Counted from the first letter of the stretch, positions 16,737-25,735 are shown. The stretch is DNA of 64,000 nucleotides from Paenibacillus tyrphae (GCF_000722545.1 NZ_JNVM01000044.1:1-64000), one strand, 5' to 3'. Notes: generated by a model not told the origin, from the sequence alone. Numbers and translations are program-made.

Positions 16737-18512
16737 TCACTTTCGTTCATTTTGGGTTCGGATCATCAGTTCGGCACGCAATCCACCATGTTGGCTGCGA
16801 GAGACGAAAAGCCCGCTGCCTGCCCCATACTTCAACTGCAATCGATTATTCACATTCATGAGCCCCGTCTTCTCTTGTTGTCCAGATTCATCACGCAACT
16901 GCTCTTGCAAACTTTGCAGCGTCTCGTCTGTCAGGAGGCGGCCGTTATCTTCGACCTTAATCCGTACGACCCCTTCCTGATAATCGGCCGTCATAGACAG
17001 AATGCCGTTCATCATGCCGTCTTCGAAGGCATGTTCGAAAACATTTTCAACAATCGGCTGTATGATCAATCGCGGCACCGTAACCGTCTTCGCATAATCC
17101 GGTATCTCCTCATGTTCGTATCGAATTCGATTCGAGAAGCGGATGCACTGAATTTCACAATAATCCAAGGCATGCTGATACTCTTTGTACAAGGGCACCT
17201 CGTCGGACCCATTCCTCGTTATATATTGATAATAACTGCCAAGCTTTTGCGATAGCTCCGCAGCTCCGTCTGAATCTCCCACCTTGCACATCATATAAAT
17301 GTTAAAAAAGCTGTTATATAGAAAATGAGGATTGATCTGCGATTGCAGTTGTTTCAATTCCGATTGCTGAATCGCAATCTTGTGCTCATAATTCTCCTCA
17401 ATCGAACGCTTCAAACGGAACGCCATGCGATTAAAGCTGTGAAATAAATAATGAAACTCATCCCTCGTCTTCGACTCGATGACGAGATTCAGATTATCGG
17501 TCTCCATCATCTGGAACGCCTTGGTGAGCTTGGACAAAGGTCTGTGGATCATAATATTAAGCGAGTAAGAATAGAGCAGCAGCACCACGATTGCAATCAC
17601 GAATAATGCGTAGAACCAAAAGCTGTACTGCCTAAGCGGGCGCGTAATTTCGTTATGATCCACATACATGACCAGCGACAGATTCAAAGAACCGACTGGA
17701 CACGTCATTACAAAATAACTTGCTCCAGCGATATCGATAACCCTGGAAGGATTTGCATTCCCCTTATTTCCTTCCTCTAGTTGTGCAAGCAAGGGAATGA
17801 TGACGTTCTGATCCTTCGCCGTCGATAATACATGGCCGAGTGTTTTGCTCCCCAGAAATACTTCCGATTCTTGATAGAGCGTGGTAATCTGGCGAAGGGC
17901 CTCTCGCAAGCGAGACGTAGAAATCTCGATATAAGAGATGATCCCCGAGTTATTCTCGCTCTCAATAAAGAAGAGTCGGCCATCTTTTTGATAGAAAGAC
18001 GGTTTCGGCGTCAGCCCGGCTAAGTGGACAATGAATTCTGATTCATAATTCGGTGTGTCCGAGATACCGCCTATACTTGAGATGGTCTTGCCAATTTCTT
18101 TGACATAAACGCCGGCATCGACGATGAGTTCACTCGAGTATTGAATCGCGGACAACCGGTCTTTCGTTTGATTAATTAATTCAAACAAGGCATACTCATC
18201 GAGTGTGCTCCCTTGAAAGCTAAGCTTCTGAAGATCCTTATCATTGACAAATTGCAGTTGCTGGCTCCGAATAAAATATAATTCCTTATCGAGCTGATTG
18301 GCATAAAAAGAAGCTCCGGCTACAGCCGAATCCGTGATCGTCTTCTTCGTGAAGGACATCTCTTTGTAATTCACCCAAATGTTCATCGCAACGAGTGGAA
18401 TCATGAATGCAATGAAGACAACGACAACCTTCTGATGTACAAACCAACCCTTCGTTCCTGTTGCCTGAAGTTTCATGATGGTTTCGGCCCGCTTTCTTAT
18501 CCATAATAGCAT
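16737..18512 (-). CDS. YesM-type sensor histidine kinase
   Basis: A 591-aa membrane kinase of the LytS/YesM (HPK7) class. It has one N-terminal helix (VVVVFIAFMIPLVAMNIWV), a long extracellular Cache-like sensor, a second helix (FWFYALFVIAIVVLLLYSYS), a HAMP linker, then the His_kinase motif LQSQINPHFLYNSFFNIYMM with the phospho-acceptor His, and a C-terminal ATPase domain (QPIVENVFEHAFED; GLMNVNNRLQLKYG). Start choice is uncertain: the open frame starts at 18512 without a clear ribosome site, and an internal ATG 12 codons later (MKLQATG) is possible. It likely senses an oligosaccharide outside the cell. Confidence 0.9.
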   Translation of the reverse strand: MLLWIRKRAETIMKLQATGTKGWFVHQKVVVVFIAFMIPLVAMNIWVNYKEMSFTKKTITDSAVAGASFYANQLDKELYFIRSQQLQFVNDKDLQKLSFQGSTLDEYALFELINQTKDRLSAIQYSSELIVDAGVYVKEIGKTISSIGGISDTPNYESEFIVHLAGLTPKPSFYQKDGRLFFIESENNSGIISYIEISTSRLREALRQITTLYQESEVFLGSKTLGHVLSTAKDQNVIIPLLAQLEEGNKGNANPSRVIDIAGASYFVMTCPVGSLNLSLVMYVDHNEITRPLRQYSFWFYALFVIAIVVLLLYSYSLNIMIHRPLSKLTKAFQMMETDNLNLVIESKTRDEFHYLFHSFNRMAFRLKRSIEENYEHKIAIQQSELKQLQSQINPHFLYNSFFNIYMMCKVGDSDGAAELSQKLGSYYQYITRNGSDEVPLYKEYQHALDYCEIQCIRFSNRIRYEHEEIPDYAKTVTVPRLIIQPIVENVFEHAFEDGMMNGILSMTADYQEGVVRIKVEDNGRLLTDETLQSLQEQLRDESGQQEKTGLMNVNNRLQLKYGAGSGLFVSRSQHGGLRAELMIRTQNERK

Positions 18513-18607
18513 TCATCGTTTACAACAATTTATCATCCCCGAATCTTTTGTTCAATTGGTCTTATCCGCACTGCGAAGCGGTTCATGGAAGAAATAGGAA
18601 GAGGTTG

Positions 18608-18643
18608 AAAAAGCCGGCCATCCACAGGATGATCGGCTTTTTT
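18608..18643 (-). terminator. Terminator of the beta-helix gene
   Basis: AAAAAGCCG and CGGCTTTTTT arms with an 18-base loop; T-runs exist in both directions. It lies about 40 bp past the stop at 18681 on the minus strand. Confidence 0.8.
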
Positions 18644-18680
18644 CTTTACCATTCCTTTGACGATACCTGGCTCTGCATCT

Positions 18681-20801
18681 CTATTCTACAGATTTCGCTA
18701 CAGCCAGATTAGGAGCCGCATTATTGTACAGTTCCAACTCGTTAATCGCGAAATTGCCCCATTTCAAATTTGCCCCATTAATCTTCAAACGGAACTGCTT
18801 CGCCGTTGTAGAGTCAAAATTAAGGGTCTGTGTCTCATTCGTCGTATCGCTATACGCCCATGTCCATTGAATACCTGTCTTCACCGGCACCCAAGCCGTC
18901 CCGTTATAAGCTTCAAGATCGAGCTTCGTAACGCCTTGCCCCGTTCCAAACCTGGTTACCACTTTCAGCTTGTTCGCTGTTACCGATCTGGAACCAAAAT
19001 CAAGCGTAATATAATTCGGGAAGGTCACGCCTTTATCCACACTCGACCAAGCTTTGTCATAGGAGCTATCCGTCAGGCTTTTAATCGAGCTGGTGGACAA
19101 CGTGGCGATGGATGCACTCGCAGTTGCAAGCGGCGCCAAATTTCCCGGTGCCGGCTTCGGTTGTTCCGGCATTGGGGTAATGGGCGCGGGTGTGAATACA
19201 ATTGGCGTTTTGCCCGTAGCCGGCGGTACCGCACCTTGATACTCGTAGGCGCCGATATCCGGGTCTCCGTTATATAAGGCATTACCGAAATAGTCCCTTC
19301 CGCCGTTGTCCGCCAGAGGAACGCCTGCCCCAATAAGCGGTGAGTTGGGCTGGAGTTTGTAGCCGTCCAACGTATTCATACCGACGCCGCCACTGCCCGG
19401 ATTCATGAATTTCGGTTCCGCAGTTACGCGATGCGCATCCGAGTTCACTAACGTTTTGCCGCCGTAATACGCATTCGAGTCAAAAGTTTGCCCAGTCAGA
19501 TTCCATCCCCGGTCTCCCACGCTATAGTAGACGTTGTTGTAATTCTTAATATTTTTCGGTGCGCCTGAAGATTTCGTGAAATAATCGCTCATCACGGGAT
19601 TACCCGATGCCGCTCCGACGTACACCGTGTTGTTATAATTATAGACCGTATCAATTGAACCGCTGTACCGGAACAAGTGATTCTTGTCGTTCTGACTGAT
19701 ATTGTAGCGAACGATCGTATTCGTCGTATAATACGTATCATTGACGAATAACATAAAGCCGCCTGCATTGTCATGACTGTAATTATACTGAACCAAGGAG
19801 CCTATGTTGCCCGCATCCACATCAAACCCCTCGCCATCCATTTCCCCGTTGTGGCTTCCAAAAGATTCATTGTATTGAACCACGTTATTATCCGCATAGG
19901 CCCACCAGATCGAAGCATTTGTTGCCAAGAACGTGGCTTCTTGAACCGTATTTCGCTCGACAATCGCGCCATCCGTCACATTCCATGCAATCCCGCCCGT
20001 CGCAGGCCGAACAATCGTATTATTCGAGATTTTCAAATTCGTCGTTGGCGTCCAAGACCCGTAAGGCTTAGGAACCCACTCCCAAAGATCGCCCATGCCA
20101 TACCGAATCGTACAGTTCGAACCGATATAAATCCCATACGCATCCACATCCGTTAATGTATTGCCATCGATCAGTACATCATTAAACGCACTTGGCACAT
20201 AGGAGCCCACAGAATCGAAAATGATCCCGCCGGCCCGGGTCGTATACACCCCATCAACATCATGAATATTCAAATTTTTAATGTAAATATGATTTAAGAT
20301 GCCGCTCTCTTCATTCAAAATATAGACGCCACGCCGCTCACCCCGGGCCCCTTTCCAGTCCCTGGAGAAAGGCAGTGTAGAAGGATTAGTAACCTCCAAG
20401 TTGTTGATTTCCCAGTACTCCTGATTTTTCAAAAAGACCGTCTGCAGCTCGCTCGTAACTCCCGCAATGAGCGGTTTATTCCCCGTCCCGTATTGGTCGA
20501 TAACAATGGGACTCCCGTTCACCCCCGAACCTTTTGGCCATAATTGTCCTTGCCAAGCTCCTCCTGCCTTGAATAAAATCTTGTCACCCGGGGCAAACGT
20601 CTTCGCGTTCACTTTCGTTAATGTCTTCCAAGCTGTCCCGGCGCTTGTTCCATTCGAAGCGTCATTCCCATTTACGTTATCCACGTAATAGGTTGCTCCC
20701 CCCGCAGCCTTAGCGTCCCGAGGAACGGTTATTGCCAGACTGAGAAGCATAGCGGCCGCAATCGCCAAACAAATGGCGCGTTGTACAGTTCTTCTGTACA
20801 T
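18681..20801 (-). CDS. Secreted right-handed beta-helix protein with F5/8C-type binding domain
   Basis: A 706-aa exported protein. The N terminus has a Sec signal peptide ending near DAKA-A. A right-handed parallel beta-helix with Asn-rich repeats (for example NNLEVTNPS, IYIKNLNIHDVDGV, ISNNTIVRP) spans roughly residues 60-510. A Pro-rich linker (APITPMPEQPKPAPG) leads to a discoidin/F5-8C (CBM32-like) domain at about 570-700. Beta-helix proteins of this layout are often polysaccharide lyases or epimerases. The catalytic residues could not be assigned, so the substrate is open. It probably supplies the oligosaccharide taken up by the neighbouring importer. Confidence 0.85.
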   Translation of the reverse strand: MYRRTVQRAICLAIAAAMLLSLAITVPRDAKAAGGATYYVDNVNGNDASNGTSAGTAWKTLTKVNAKTFAPGDKILFKAGGAWQGQLWPKGSGVNGSPIVIDQYGTGNKPLIAGVTSELQTVFLKNQEYWEINNLEVTNPSTLPFSRDWKGARGERRGVYILNEESGILNHIYIKNLNIHDVDGVYTTRAGGIIFDSVGSYVPSAFNDVLIDGNTLTDVDAYGIYIGSNCTIRYGMGDLWEWVPKPYGSWTPTTNLKISNNTIVRPATGGIAWNVTDGAIVERNTVQEATFLATNASIWWAYADNNVVQYNESFGSHNGEMDGEGFDVDAGNIGSLVQYNYSHDNAGGFMLFVNDTYYTTNTIVRYNISQNDKNHLFRYSGSIDTVYNYNNTVYVGAASGNPVMSDYFTKSSGAPKNIKNYNNVYYSVGDRGWNLTGQTFDSNAYYGGKTLVNSDAHRVTAEPKFMNPGSGGVGMNTLDGYKLQPNSPLIGAGVPLADNGGRDYFGNALYNGDPDIGAYEYQGAVPPATGKTPIVFTPAPITPMPEQPKPAPGNLAPLATASASIATLSTSSIKSLTDSSYDKAWSSVDKGVTFPNYITLDFGSRSVTANKLKVVTRFGTGQGVTKLDLEAYNGTAWVPVKTGIQWTWAYSDTTNETQTLNFDSTTAKQFRLKINGANLKWGNFAINELELYNNAAPNLAVAKSVE

Positions 20802-20874
20802 AAATGATCATCCCTTCGCCTTTCATTATGTATGCAACGCCTCAACAGCAAGCCATTAAAGCGATTACAACAAA

Positions 20875-20888
20875 TTGAAGCGCTTCAA
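20875..20888. promoter_or_regulatory. cre-like palindrome upstream of the beta-helix gene
   Basis: TTGAAGCGCTTCAA is a perfect 14-bp palindrome. It resembles a catabolite-responsive element, with symmetric departures from the consensus at the outer positions. It lies about 75 bp upstream of the start of the beta-helix gene and just inside the intergenic gap after the foldase gene. Confidence 0.45.
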
Positions 20889-20890
20889 AA

Positions 20891-21973
20891 TTACATTTGA
20901 AAGGACTGATATAGCTTGTCGTGCCTCACAACTTGCGCTGAGGCTGTCATCTCACGAATCCTTGTCTCGTATTCACCGTTGACATAATCCTGAAGCACTT
21001 GATCCTTCACCTGCTCATAGGCCAGATAAGCTGAGTCAGGTTCTACCCTCTCGATGCATTTTAAGAGATGGAGACTGCCGTTATCTTCAATAATCTGACT
21101 CATCTCTTGAACAGAGAGCTTGGCTGCAGCCTGGGCTACCGGGCTTCTGGCATTCCGTCGTTCGTCGCCCAGATCAATGGTCAATTCCAGTTCCGTACCT
21201 GGCGCAGCATAGGCTGCGGCAACGTCTTCAAATGACGCACCAGATAACAGCCTGGCATGCGCCTCTTCAAATAGCCTTTTTACTTTCTGTTCGAGTGCGG
21301 GATCGATTTGATGATTAGAGTCCAGGATCGTGCTTGAAATTCGTTGCACCGTGACATAGCCCCGCGTCCTGTATCGCTGATCTTTATGCTCTTCATAGAA
21401 CAATCTCAGCGATGACTCGCCCTGCTTCAAAGCATTTTGCTGCAAGTGCTGCTTCACAGCAAGGGTTGAATTCGTCAGCAGATACTCCAGATACGTATCC
21501 TCGTCATATCGTTCAGGTCCGTATACGACCTGACGGTTCTTGATCGCTTGCGCTCTTCGGTGATTCTCTTGCTGCAATTGCCGGAGAAACCCCGGGTAAC
21601 TAATGTCTTGCAGGATCCCTAGATCCTTTGCCTGCAGCAGTCGAGCCTTCAAACGCACACAATCATCCAATGCCTTCTTCTTCAGCATCTCAATAGGAAT
21701 CTCGCCATCGAATGAAGTTGTCCAGAACGTCTCGGACTGATCCGCATGATGCTGATCGCGAAAATAGTTCATGATCGCCGATTTGTTCAAACGAATCGCT
21801 CGTTGGAATTCTTCCACGTGAATCGGACTGCCATTGACCGTAGCGATCACATCCTCCTCGTTCCCTTTCCACCAAGCTCCGCCCGAAAACGCCGCTGTTA
21901 CCATGACGGTCAACAAACTAAAAATGATAAGGATTCGTCTATGATTCGAATGCAAAATGCGTTCTTTGAACAT
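20891..21973 (-). CDS. Parvulin/SurA-like peptidyl-prolyl isomerase, membrane anchored
   Basis: A 360-aa protein with one N-terminal helix (ILIIFSLLTVMVTAAFSGGAW) and no lipobox. A SurA_N-like helical domain starting ATVNGSPIHVEEFQRAI is followed by a PPIC-like rotamase region (GYVTVQRI, EEAHARLLSGASFEDVAAAY) and a helical tail. It should act outside the membrane in folding secreted proteins. The ATG at 21973, after GAGGAGG, is preferred over a TTG one codon earlier. Sharing a promoter box with the sugar-binding protein gene suggests that it serves the exported proteins of this locus. Confidence 0.75.
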   Translation of the reverse strand: MFKERILHSNHRRILIIFSLLTVMVTAAFSGGAWWKGNEEDVIATVNGSPIHVEEFQRAIRLNKSAIMNYFRDQHHADQSETFWTTSFDGEIPIEMLKKKALDDCVRLKARLLQAKDLGILQDISYPGFLRQLQQENHRRAQAIKNRQVVYGPERYDEDTYLEYLLTNSTLAVKQHLQQNALKQGESSLRLFYEEHKDQRYRTRGYVTVQRISSTILDSNHQIDPALEQKVKRLFEEAHARLLSGASFEDVAAAYAAPGTELELTIDLGDERRNARSPVAQAAAKLSVQEMSQIIEDNGSLHLLKCIERVEPDSAYLAYEQVKDQVLQDYVNGEYETRIREMTASAQVVRHDKLYQSFQM

Positions 21974-21991
21974 CAAGACCCGGCCTCCTCG

Positions 21992-22005
21992 TTAAAACGC
22001 TTTCA
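21992..22005 (-). promoter_or_regulatory. cre-like site upstream of the foldase gene
   Basis: Minus-strand TGAAAGCGTTTTAA fits the catabolite-responsive consensus TGNAANCGNWNNCA at every position except the penultimate base. It lies between the -10 element at 22020-22025 and the start codon, where bound CcpA would block transcription. Confidence 0.5.
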
Positions 22006-22019
22006 TCCCTTTAATACAA

Positions 22020-22067
22020 ATTGTAAGCTGATCCTGTGCACTTAACAATTTCGATTCCTTTACACTG
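22020..22067 (-). promoter_or_regulatory. Promoter and upstream box of the foldase gene
   Basis: Minus strand: -35 TTGTTA (22043-22048), a 17-bp spacer, -10 TACAAT (22020-22025). The upstream box, plus-strand ACAATTTCGATTCCTTTACA plus CTG (22045-22067), differs from the box at 15345-15367 at only two positions. Confidence 0.6.
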
Positions 22068-22206
22068 ACTTCTAATTTTTTTACTTTTGCGATTCCTTAA
22101 GCCCCCATATTCACACCACTCCATTTCAAAAAGATAATCGCTTCGCCTGTTTTGCGTGTATACTTTAGAAGTAGTCCATACAACGCGCAGGATAGGAGGA
22201 ACGCTC

Positions 22207-22767
22207 ATGCTGCTGATTCAACACATTAAAATCTATTGGAATAAAAGTCATCGCGGCACGCCTTATGCAACCGACCGAGCGCGGATGCCCCAAGCTTATC
22301 CGTTGCCCGCTAACTTTTTTGACGAACACCCGCGAGGTTACCCTATTCACCTCGTATACTTAGAACAGCAGCAAGATGGACTTCGCGAGCGAAGAAACGA
22401 CATCCAAACCTTGAAGAAGTACAACCCGCTTCGAGTCGGGGCCATAGAAGCCATTACACAAGAGGAAGATTATTACGAAATCAGATATCGTTATGATGGG
22501 CATCGCGGTGCAAATCCGGCAAGAACGAGATATGACGTGCATACGAACACGAATATTCCGCTCAACGAGCGGGCGATGATTTTACAACCCGGTGAGTGCG
22601 GTCGAATTTGTTACAATGGGAGATATACGGATTATGATACAGGGGAATGGTACTACAACCTTGACATCATTAATTTGATCCATCTCGGAGACCAACCGAA
22701 GTCGCTTCGTCCGTTTACAAAGAAACCACCGGATAAAACGTACCAACAAATGGCCCGATTACATTAA
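22207..22767 (+). CDS. Hypothetical protein, unrecognised
   Basis: A 186-aa soluble protein with many charged and aromatic residues and no signal peptide or membrane segment. I do not recognise the family. The C-terminal half contains GECGRICYNGRYTDYDTGEW, which suggests a beta-rich fold. The ATG at 22207 follows AGGAGGAACGCTC, a strong ribosome site; the frame extends 17 codons further upstream without support. It is transcribed away from the sugar locus and its promoter lies in the same intergenic gap as the foldase promoter. Confidence 0.7.
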   Translation: MLLIQHIKIYWNKSHRGTPYATDRARMPQAYPLPANFFDEHPRGYPIHLVYLEQQQDGLRERRNDIQTLKKYNPLRVGAIEAITQEEDYYEIRYRYDGHRGANPARTRYDVHTNTNIPLNERAMILQPGECGRICYNGRYTDYDTGEWYYNLDIINLIHLGDQPKSLRPFTKKPPDKTYQQMARLH

Positions 22768-22850
22768 CACGATTCGATAAAACCGGATTGGATTACATCG
22801 TCAACACGCCCTTTCTACATCATTAATTCTACTTACCTTTGCAACAATCG

Positions 22851-23320
22851 TTACCGCATAATCGGTTGATTCAACCAATGCTCATCAGATTTCACATGAT
22901 GTTGACGCACAAATTTCGCTACGCTGCGGTGGAACTCTTCATAGGGAAACGCCGCAGTGCACCCCACAACATACCCTTCCTGCTCCCCGCTAAAGCGAGA
23001 TTGCTTCGTGTAACATCCTCTGTCCAGACGCCGCGGTATAACACCGGCACGACCTCACTCTTCTATCTTCCCTTAACGAGATGCTATCAACATCTACCCG
23101 TGCGAAGTGAGCGGGAATAGAACATGTTTTCCCCCAGCCAAAAGCGGCGCAAACCGCGGCCTGACAAATAGCGGGTCCTCTGTCTCTGTCATCACGTTTG
23201 CCTCGATTTCCCCTTGCAAGCCGTCTGGCACAAAGTAAAACTGAACGGTTCCGTCTTCCGTCTCCTCTCCAATAAGGGATCACTTCACGAAACGGAAATA
23301 ATCGTACGCCAAGCAATTCA
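22851..23320 (-). pseudogene. Frameshifted relic of an unidentified gene
   Basis: Three minus-strand frames give consecutive protein-like pieces: ETEDGTVQFYFVPDGLQGE with EIEANVMTETEDPLFVRPRF, then VPVLYRGVWTEDVTRS, then EGYVVGCTAAFPYEEFHRSV ending LNQPIMR and a stop at 22851-22853. Stops and frame changes separate them, so the gene is dead. I do not recognise the family. Confidence 0.5.
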
Positions 23321-23329
23321 TTGCATGAA

Positions 23330-23366
23330 AAAACCGGCCCCTTTACTCGAAAGGGAATCCGGTTTT
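23330..23366 (-). terminator. Terminator of the epoxide hydrolase gene
   Basis: AAAACCGG and CCGGTTTT arms with an inner CCTTT/AAAGG pairing. It lies 100 bp past the hydrolase stop on the minus strand and could act in both directions. Confidence 0.6.
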
Positions 23367-23466
23367 CGCAATCGCAGCTTAATTGGAATGCTATCATACT
23401 CCGTTAATTCAATACTAAACGACCAAAGAATCGTGATCCTTTCCTGAAGGCTTGATCCTGAACCTC

Positions 23467-24693
23467 TTATCGGTGTCCTCGGAACGTACGGTGCAAGTCC
23501 TTCACCCATTTGTCCGGAATTTCCCAGGGGATGAAGTGTCCGCCATGGTCATGAGCCGTAATATTGACGTGGTTGTACCATTGTGCGCGATCACTGTCGA
23601 GAAAATTCTGTACTCGATTTTCGGTCGTGACACCCGGCGGATTCTCGTAACCTACAAAAGTGATACCGGTTGGCGCCTCAATGACAGGCCAGCGATTATG
23701 AGAGGGTGTCCATGGATAACGGTTATTGTTCGCGTAGACGCGAATGGAGGTTTCGATGGATTTCGTGACCCAGTAGATCGTTGCATGAGTAAGGATGTCG
23801 TCCTTCGAGAAAACATTCTCGATGTTACCGTGATTATCGCTCCATCTTACCCATCGTTCCAAGATCCATGCGAGCATTCCAACTGGCGAGTCGCTCAGTC
23901 CGTAGGCGAGTGTGCTGGGATCAAGAACGTGAACGGCGAGATGCGATGCGAAACGGCGATCAAACTCCAAAATCTGCGATCGGATTTTCTCAGGGATGTT
24001 GTCGGGAATGGGACGGCCTTGGGAGAAATCCCAAGCGCGATCTCCATTAAAAAAGCTCAGTTTTAGCGCAGACCCGATATGTATTGCGTAGAGCTCGTCA
24101 CTATATTTGTGCCCCAGTTGACCGGTCACGAGAGCACCTACATCGCACCCCCCTGCCGCGTATTTCGCATAGCCGAGAGTATCGGTCATTAGCGTATGCC
24201 AGAGATCGGCGATTTTCCAAAAGTTCATGTCCGGATTGTTTGGCAGTGGCGTCGAGAATCCAAAACCAGGAAGTGAGGGCACGATTACGTCGAATGCTTC
24301 AGCCGGATCGCCCCCGAATGCGCCAGGGTCCGCTAGTGGATCAATGACCTTGGACCAATGCCAGAACGTCCAGGGCCAGCCATGGGACAGGATCAATGGT
24401 ACAGGGTTGGGCCCCACGCCAGGTTTACGCATAAATTGCACAGGAACTCCGTCAACATCTACTTTATAGTGTTCGTAGGCGTTGATCGCCTTCTCGGATT
24501 TGCGCCAGTCAAATTCGTTAATCCAGTAATCGACGAGTCCCTCAAGATAGTTCCGACTAACGCCGTAAAACCAGTCATCATTACCGGCATCTAGAGGCCA
24601 TCTAGTGGACTTTAGACGATTTTGAAGATCAGCAAGTAACTCATCCGATACGTGGATCGGACTGGGTTCAAGTACGAAATGAGAGGTGGTCAT
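23467..24693 (-). CDS. Epoxide hydrolase, EHN-domain family
   Basis: A 408-aa alpha/beta-hydrolase with the N-terminal EHN lid domain (residues about 8-115: RLKSTRWPLDAGNDDWFYGV). The oxyanion-loop motif HGWPWTFWHW is present, and the nucleophile Asp lies in the elbow GGCDVGALV. The C-terminal H of the triad is in AHDHGGHFIPWE, and Tyr residues for epoxide activation occur in the cap. It probably opens epoxides to diols. Its start follows AAGGAGG. It lies 97 nt downstream of a MarR gene on the same strand, which suggests MarR control. Confidence 0.88.
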   Translation of the reverse strand: MTTSHFVLEPSPIHVSDELLADLQNRLKSTRWPLDAGNDDWFYGVSRNYLEGLVDYWINEFDWRKSEKAINAYEHYKVDVDGVPVQFMRKPGVGPNPVPLILSHGWPWTFWHWSKVIDPLADPGAFGGDPAEAFDVIVPSLPGFGFSTPLPNNPDMNFWKIADLWHTLMTDTLGYAKYAAGGCDVGALVTGQLGHKYSDELYAIHIGSALKLSFFNGDRAWDFSQGRPIPDNIPEKIRSQILEFDRRFASHLAVHVLDPSTLAYGLSDSPVGMLAWILERWVRWSDNHGNIENVFSKDDILTHATIYWVTKSIETSIRVYANNNRYPWTPSHNRWPVIEAPTGITFVGYENPPGVTTENRVQNFLDSDRAQWYNHVNITAHDHGGHFIPWEIPDKWVKDLHRTFRGHR

Positions 24694-24790
24694 AAGTGGT
24701 CCTCCTTGTACGAATGGAATGCACTTCCTTGTAGTTGTTTGTTTCCTCCGTCACCCAGGAAAGATCAACGGAAATGCAACCGGACTGAGA

Positions 24791-25237
24791 CTACGAATTG
24801 TTTCCTAGTTCGACCAGACGTCTCAATGCGGGTATTGCAGATGCAATTGCCCTTTTCTCCTCCAGAGTGAGTCCTTCAATGAATTTCGTGAGCTGCACCA
24901 TGCGATCCAAACGACGTGAATCAATAACATTTGCGCCCAGTGCGGTAATATGCACCTGAACCACCCGGCCATCATTCGGATCTGGTCGCCGCTCGACGAG
25001 TCCGTCTCGTTCAAGTCTGGTCACCAACTGTGTGATTGCCGACTGCGTAATTTGTTCATTAGCCGTCAACTCAGTCAGCCTCATGGGGCTCTTGCGAGAC
25101 AATGTGTGCAGGACGGAAAGTGTAGTGAAGCTTAGTTTTTCAATTGACGGCAACCGAATGAAAATCCTCGTTAAATCTTCGAATACCAGAGCAAAGTCGC
25201 TAACGTTCAACTCATTAGGGTTATTTTTAGGTTCCAT
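24791..25237 (-). CDS. MarR-family transcriptional regulator
   Basis: A 148-aa winged-helix repressor. The DNA-recognition region is RLTELTANEQITQSAITQLV followed by the wing ERRPDPNDGRVVQVHIT. Dimerisation helices flank it. It precedes the epoxide hydrolase gene on the same strand, probably as one unit. A short AT-rich inverted repeat at 25246-25266 just upstream of the start may be its own operator. Confidence 0.88.
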   Translation of the reverse strand: MEPKNNPNELNVSDFALVFEDLTRIFIRLPSIEKLSFTTLSVLHTLSRKSPMRLTELTANEQITQSAITQLVTRLERDGLVERRPDPNDGRVVQVHITALGANVIDSRRLDRMVQLTKFIEGLTLEEKRAIASAIPALRRLVELGNNS

Positions 25238-25245
25238 GGATAAAA

Positions 25246-25266
25246 TTATATTACAAATTTATATAA
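25246..25266. promoter_or_regulatory. Candidate MarR operator
   Basis: TTATAT and ATATAA arms are separated by nine bases immediately upstream of the MarR start. AT-rich inverted repeats of this size are typical MarR sites, but chance pairing in AT-rich DNA cannot be excluded. Confidence 0.35.
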
Positions 25267-25399
25267 ATGTCTAATATAAAATGGTCATCCAAGCCACACC
25301 AGCTTAAAGACGTTGGATTGAAAAGAGTTCTTTCATATAGTCTTGCTTATCTCTCTCTATCCAATCGTCATCGCATTCTTCTTCGTAAGCATCTTTATG

Positions 25400-25632
25400 T
25401 ACGTATGTAAGGCCGGCCATATGGCGATTCGAAAAGCGAAGCAAGTCAGGAAAGCGAGTACTTTAAAGCAAAGGCGAAGGAACGTTACAAAATCGAAGCG
25501 AAGAACAGTGAACTAAAACACCGACACGGGTACGATGTAGCATCGTCCTCGGGTCTGTTAAGCATTCAAATGCGTGGGGCGATGGCAATATTCGCAGTTA
25601 ATCTGAAGCGAATATTGAAGCTGACAGAGTAA
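25400..25632 (+). pseudogene. Remnant of an IS1182-family transposase
   Basis: The plus strand reads YVCKAGHMAIRKAKQ, then after an internal deletion and frame change ESEYFKAKAKERYKIEAKNS and ELKHRHGYDVASSSG, ending AMAIFAVNLKRILKLTE and a stop at 25630-25632. This is the C-terminal part of an IS1182-type DDE transposase as I know the family. The N-terminal two thirds are missing. Confidence 0.75.
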
Positions 25633-25658
25633 ATTATAAGCTTAAAACAAGATGAAAA

Positions 25659-25702
25659 GACGACTATTCATCCAATAAGTGGGGTCATAGTCGCCTTTTT
25701 TT
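25659..25702 (+). terminator. Terminator-like hairpin after the transposase remnant
   Basis: GACGACTAT and ATAGTCGCC arms are followed by TTTTTTTG on the plus strand. It could also serve the CPBP gene, which ends at 25736 on the other strand. Confidence 0.6.
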
Positions 25703-25735
25703 GTTCATACGTTTTTTCTTTATAGTACCTTCCAC

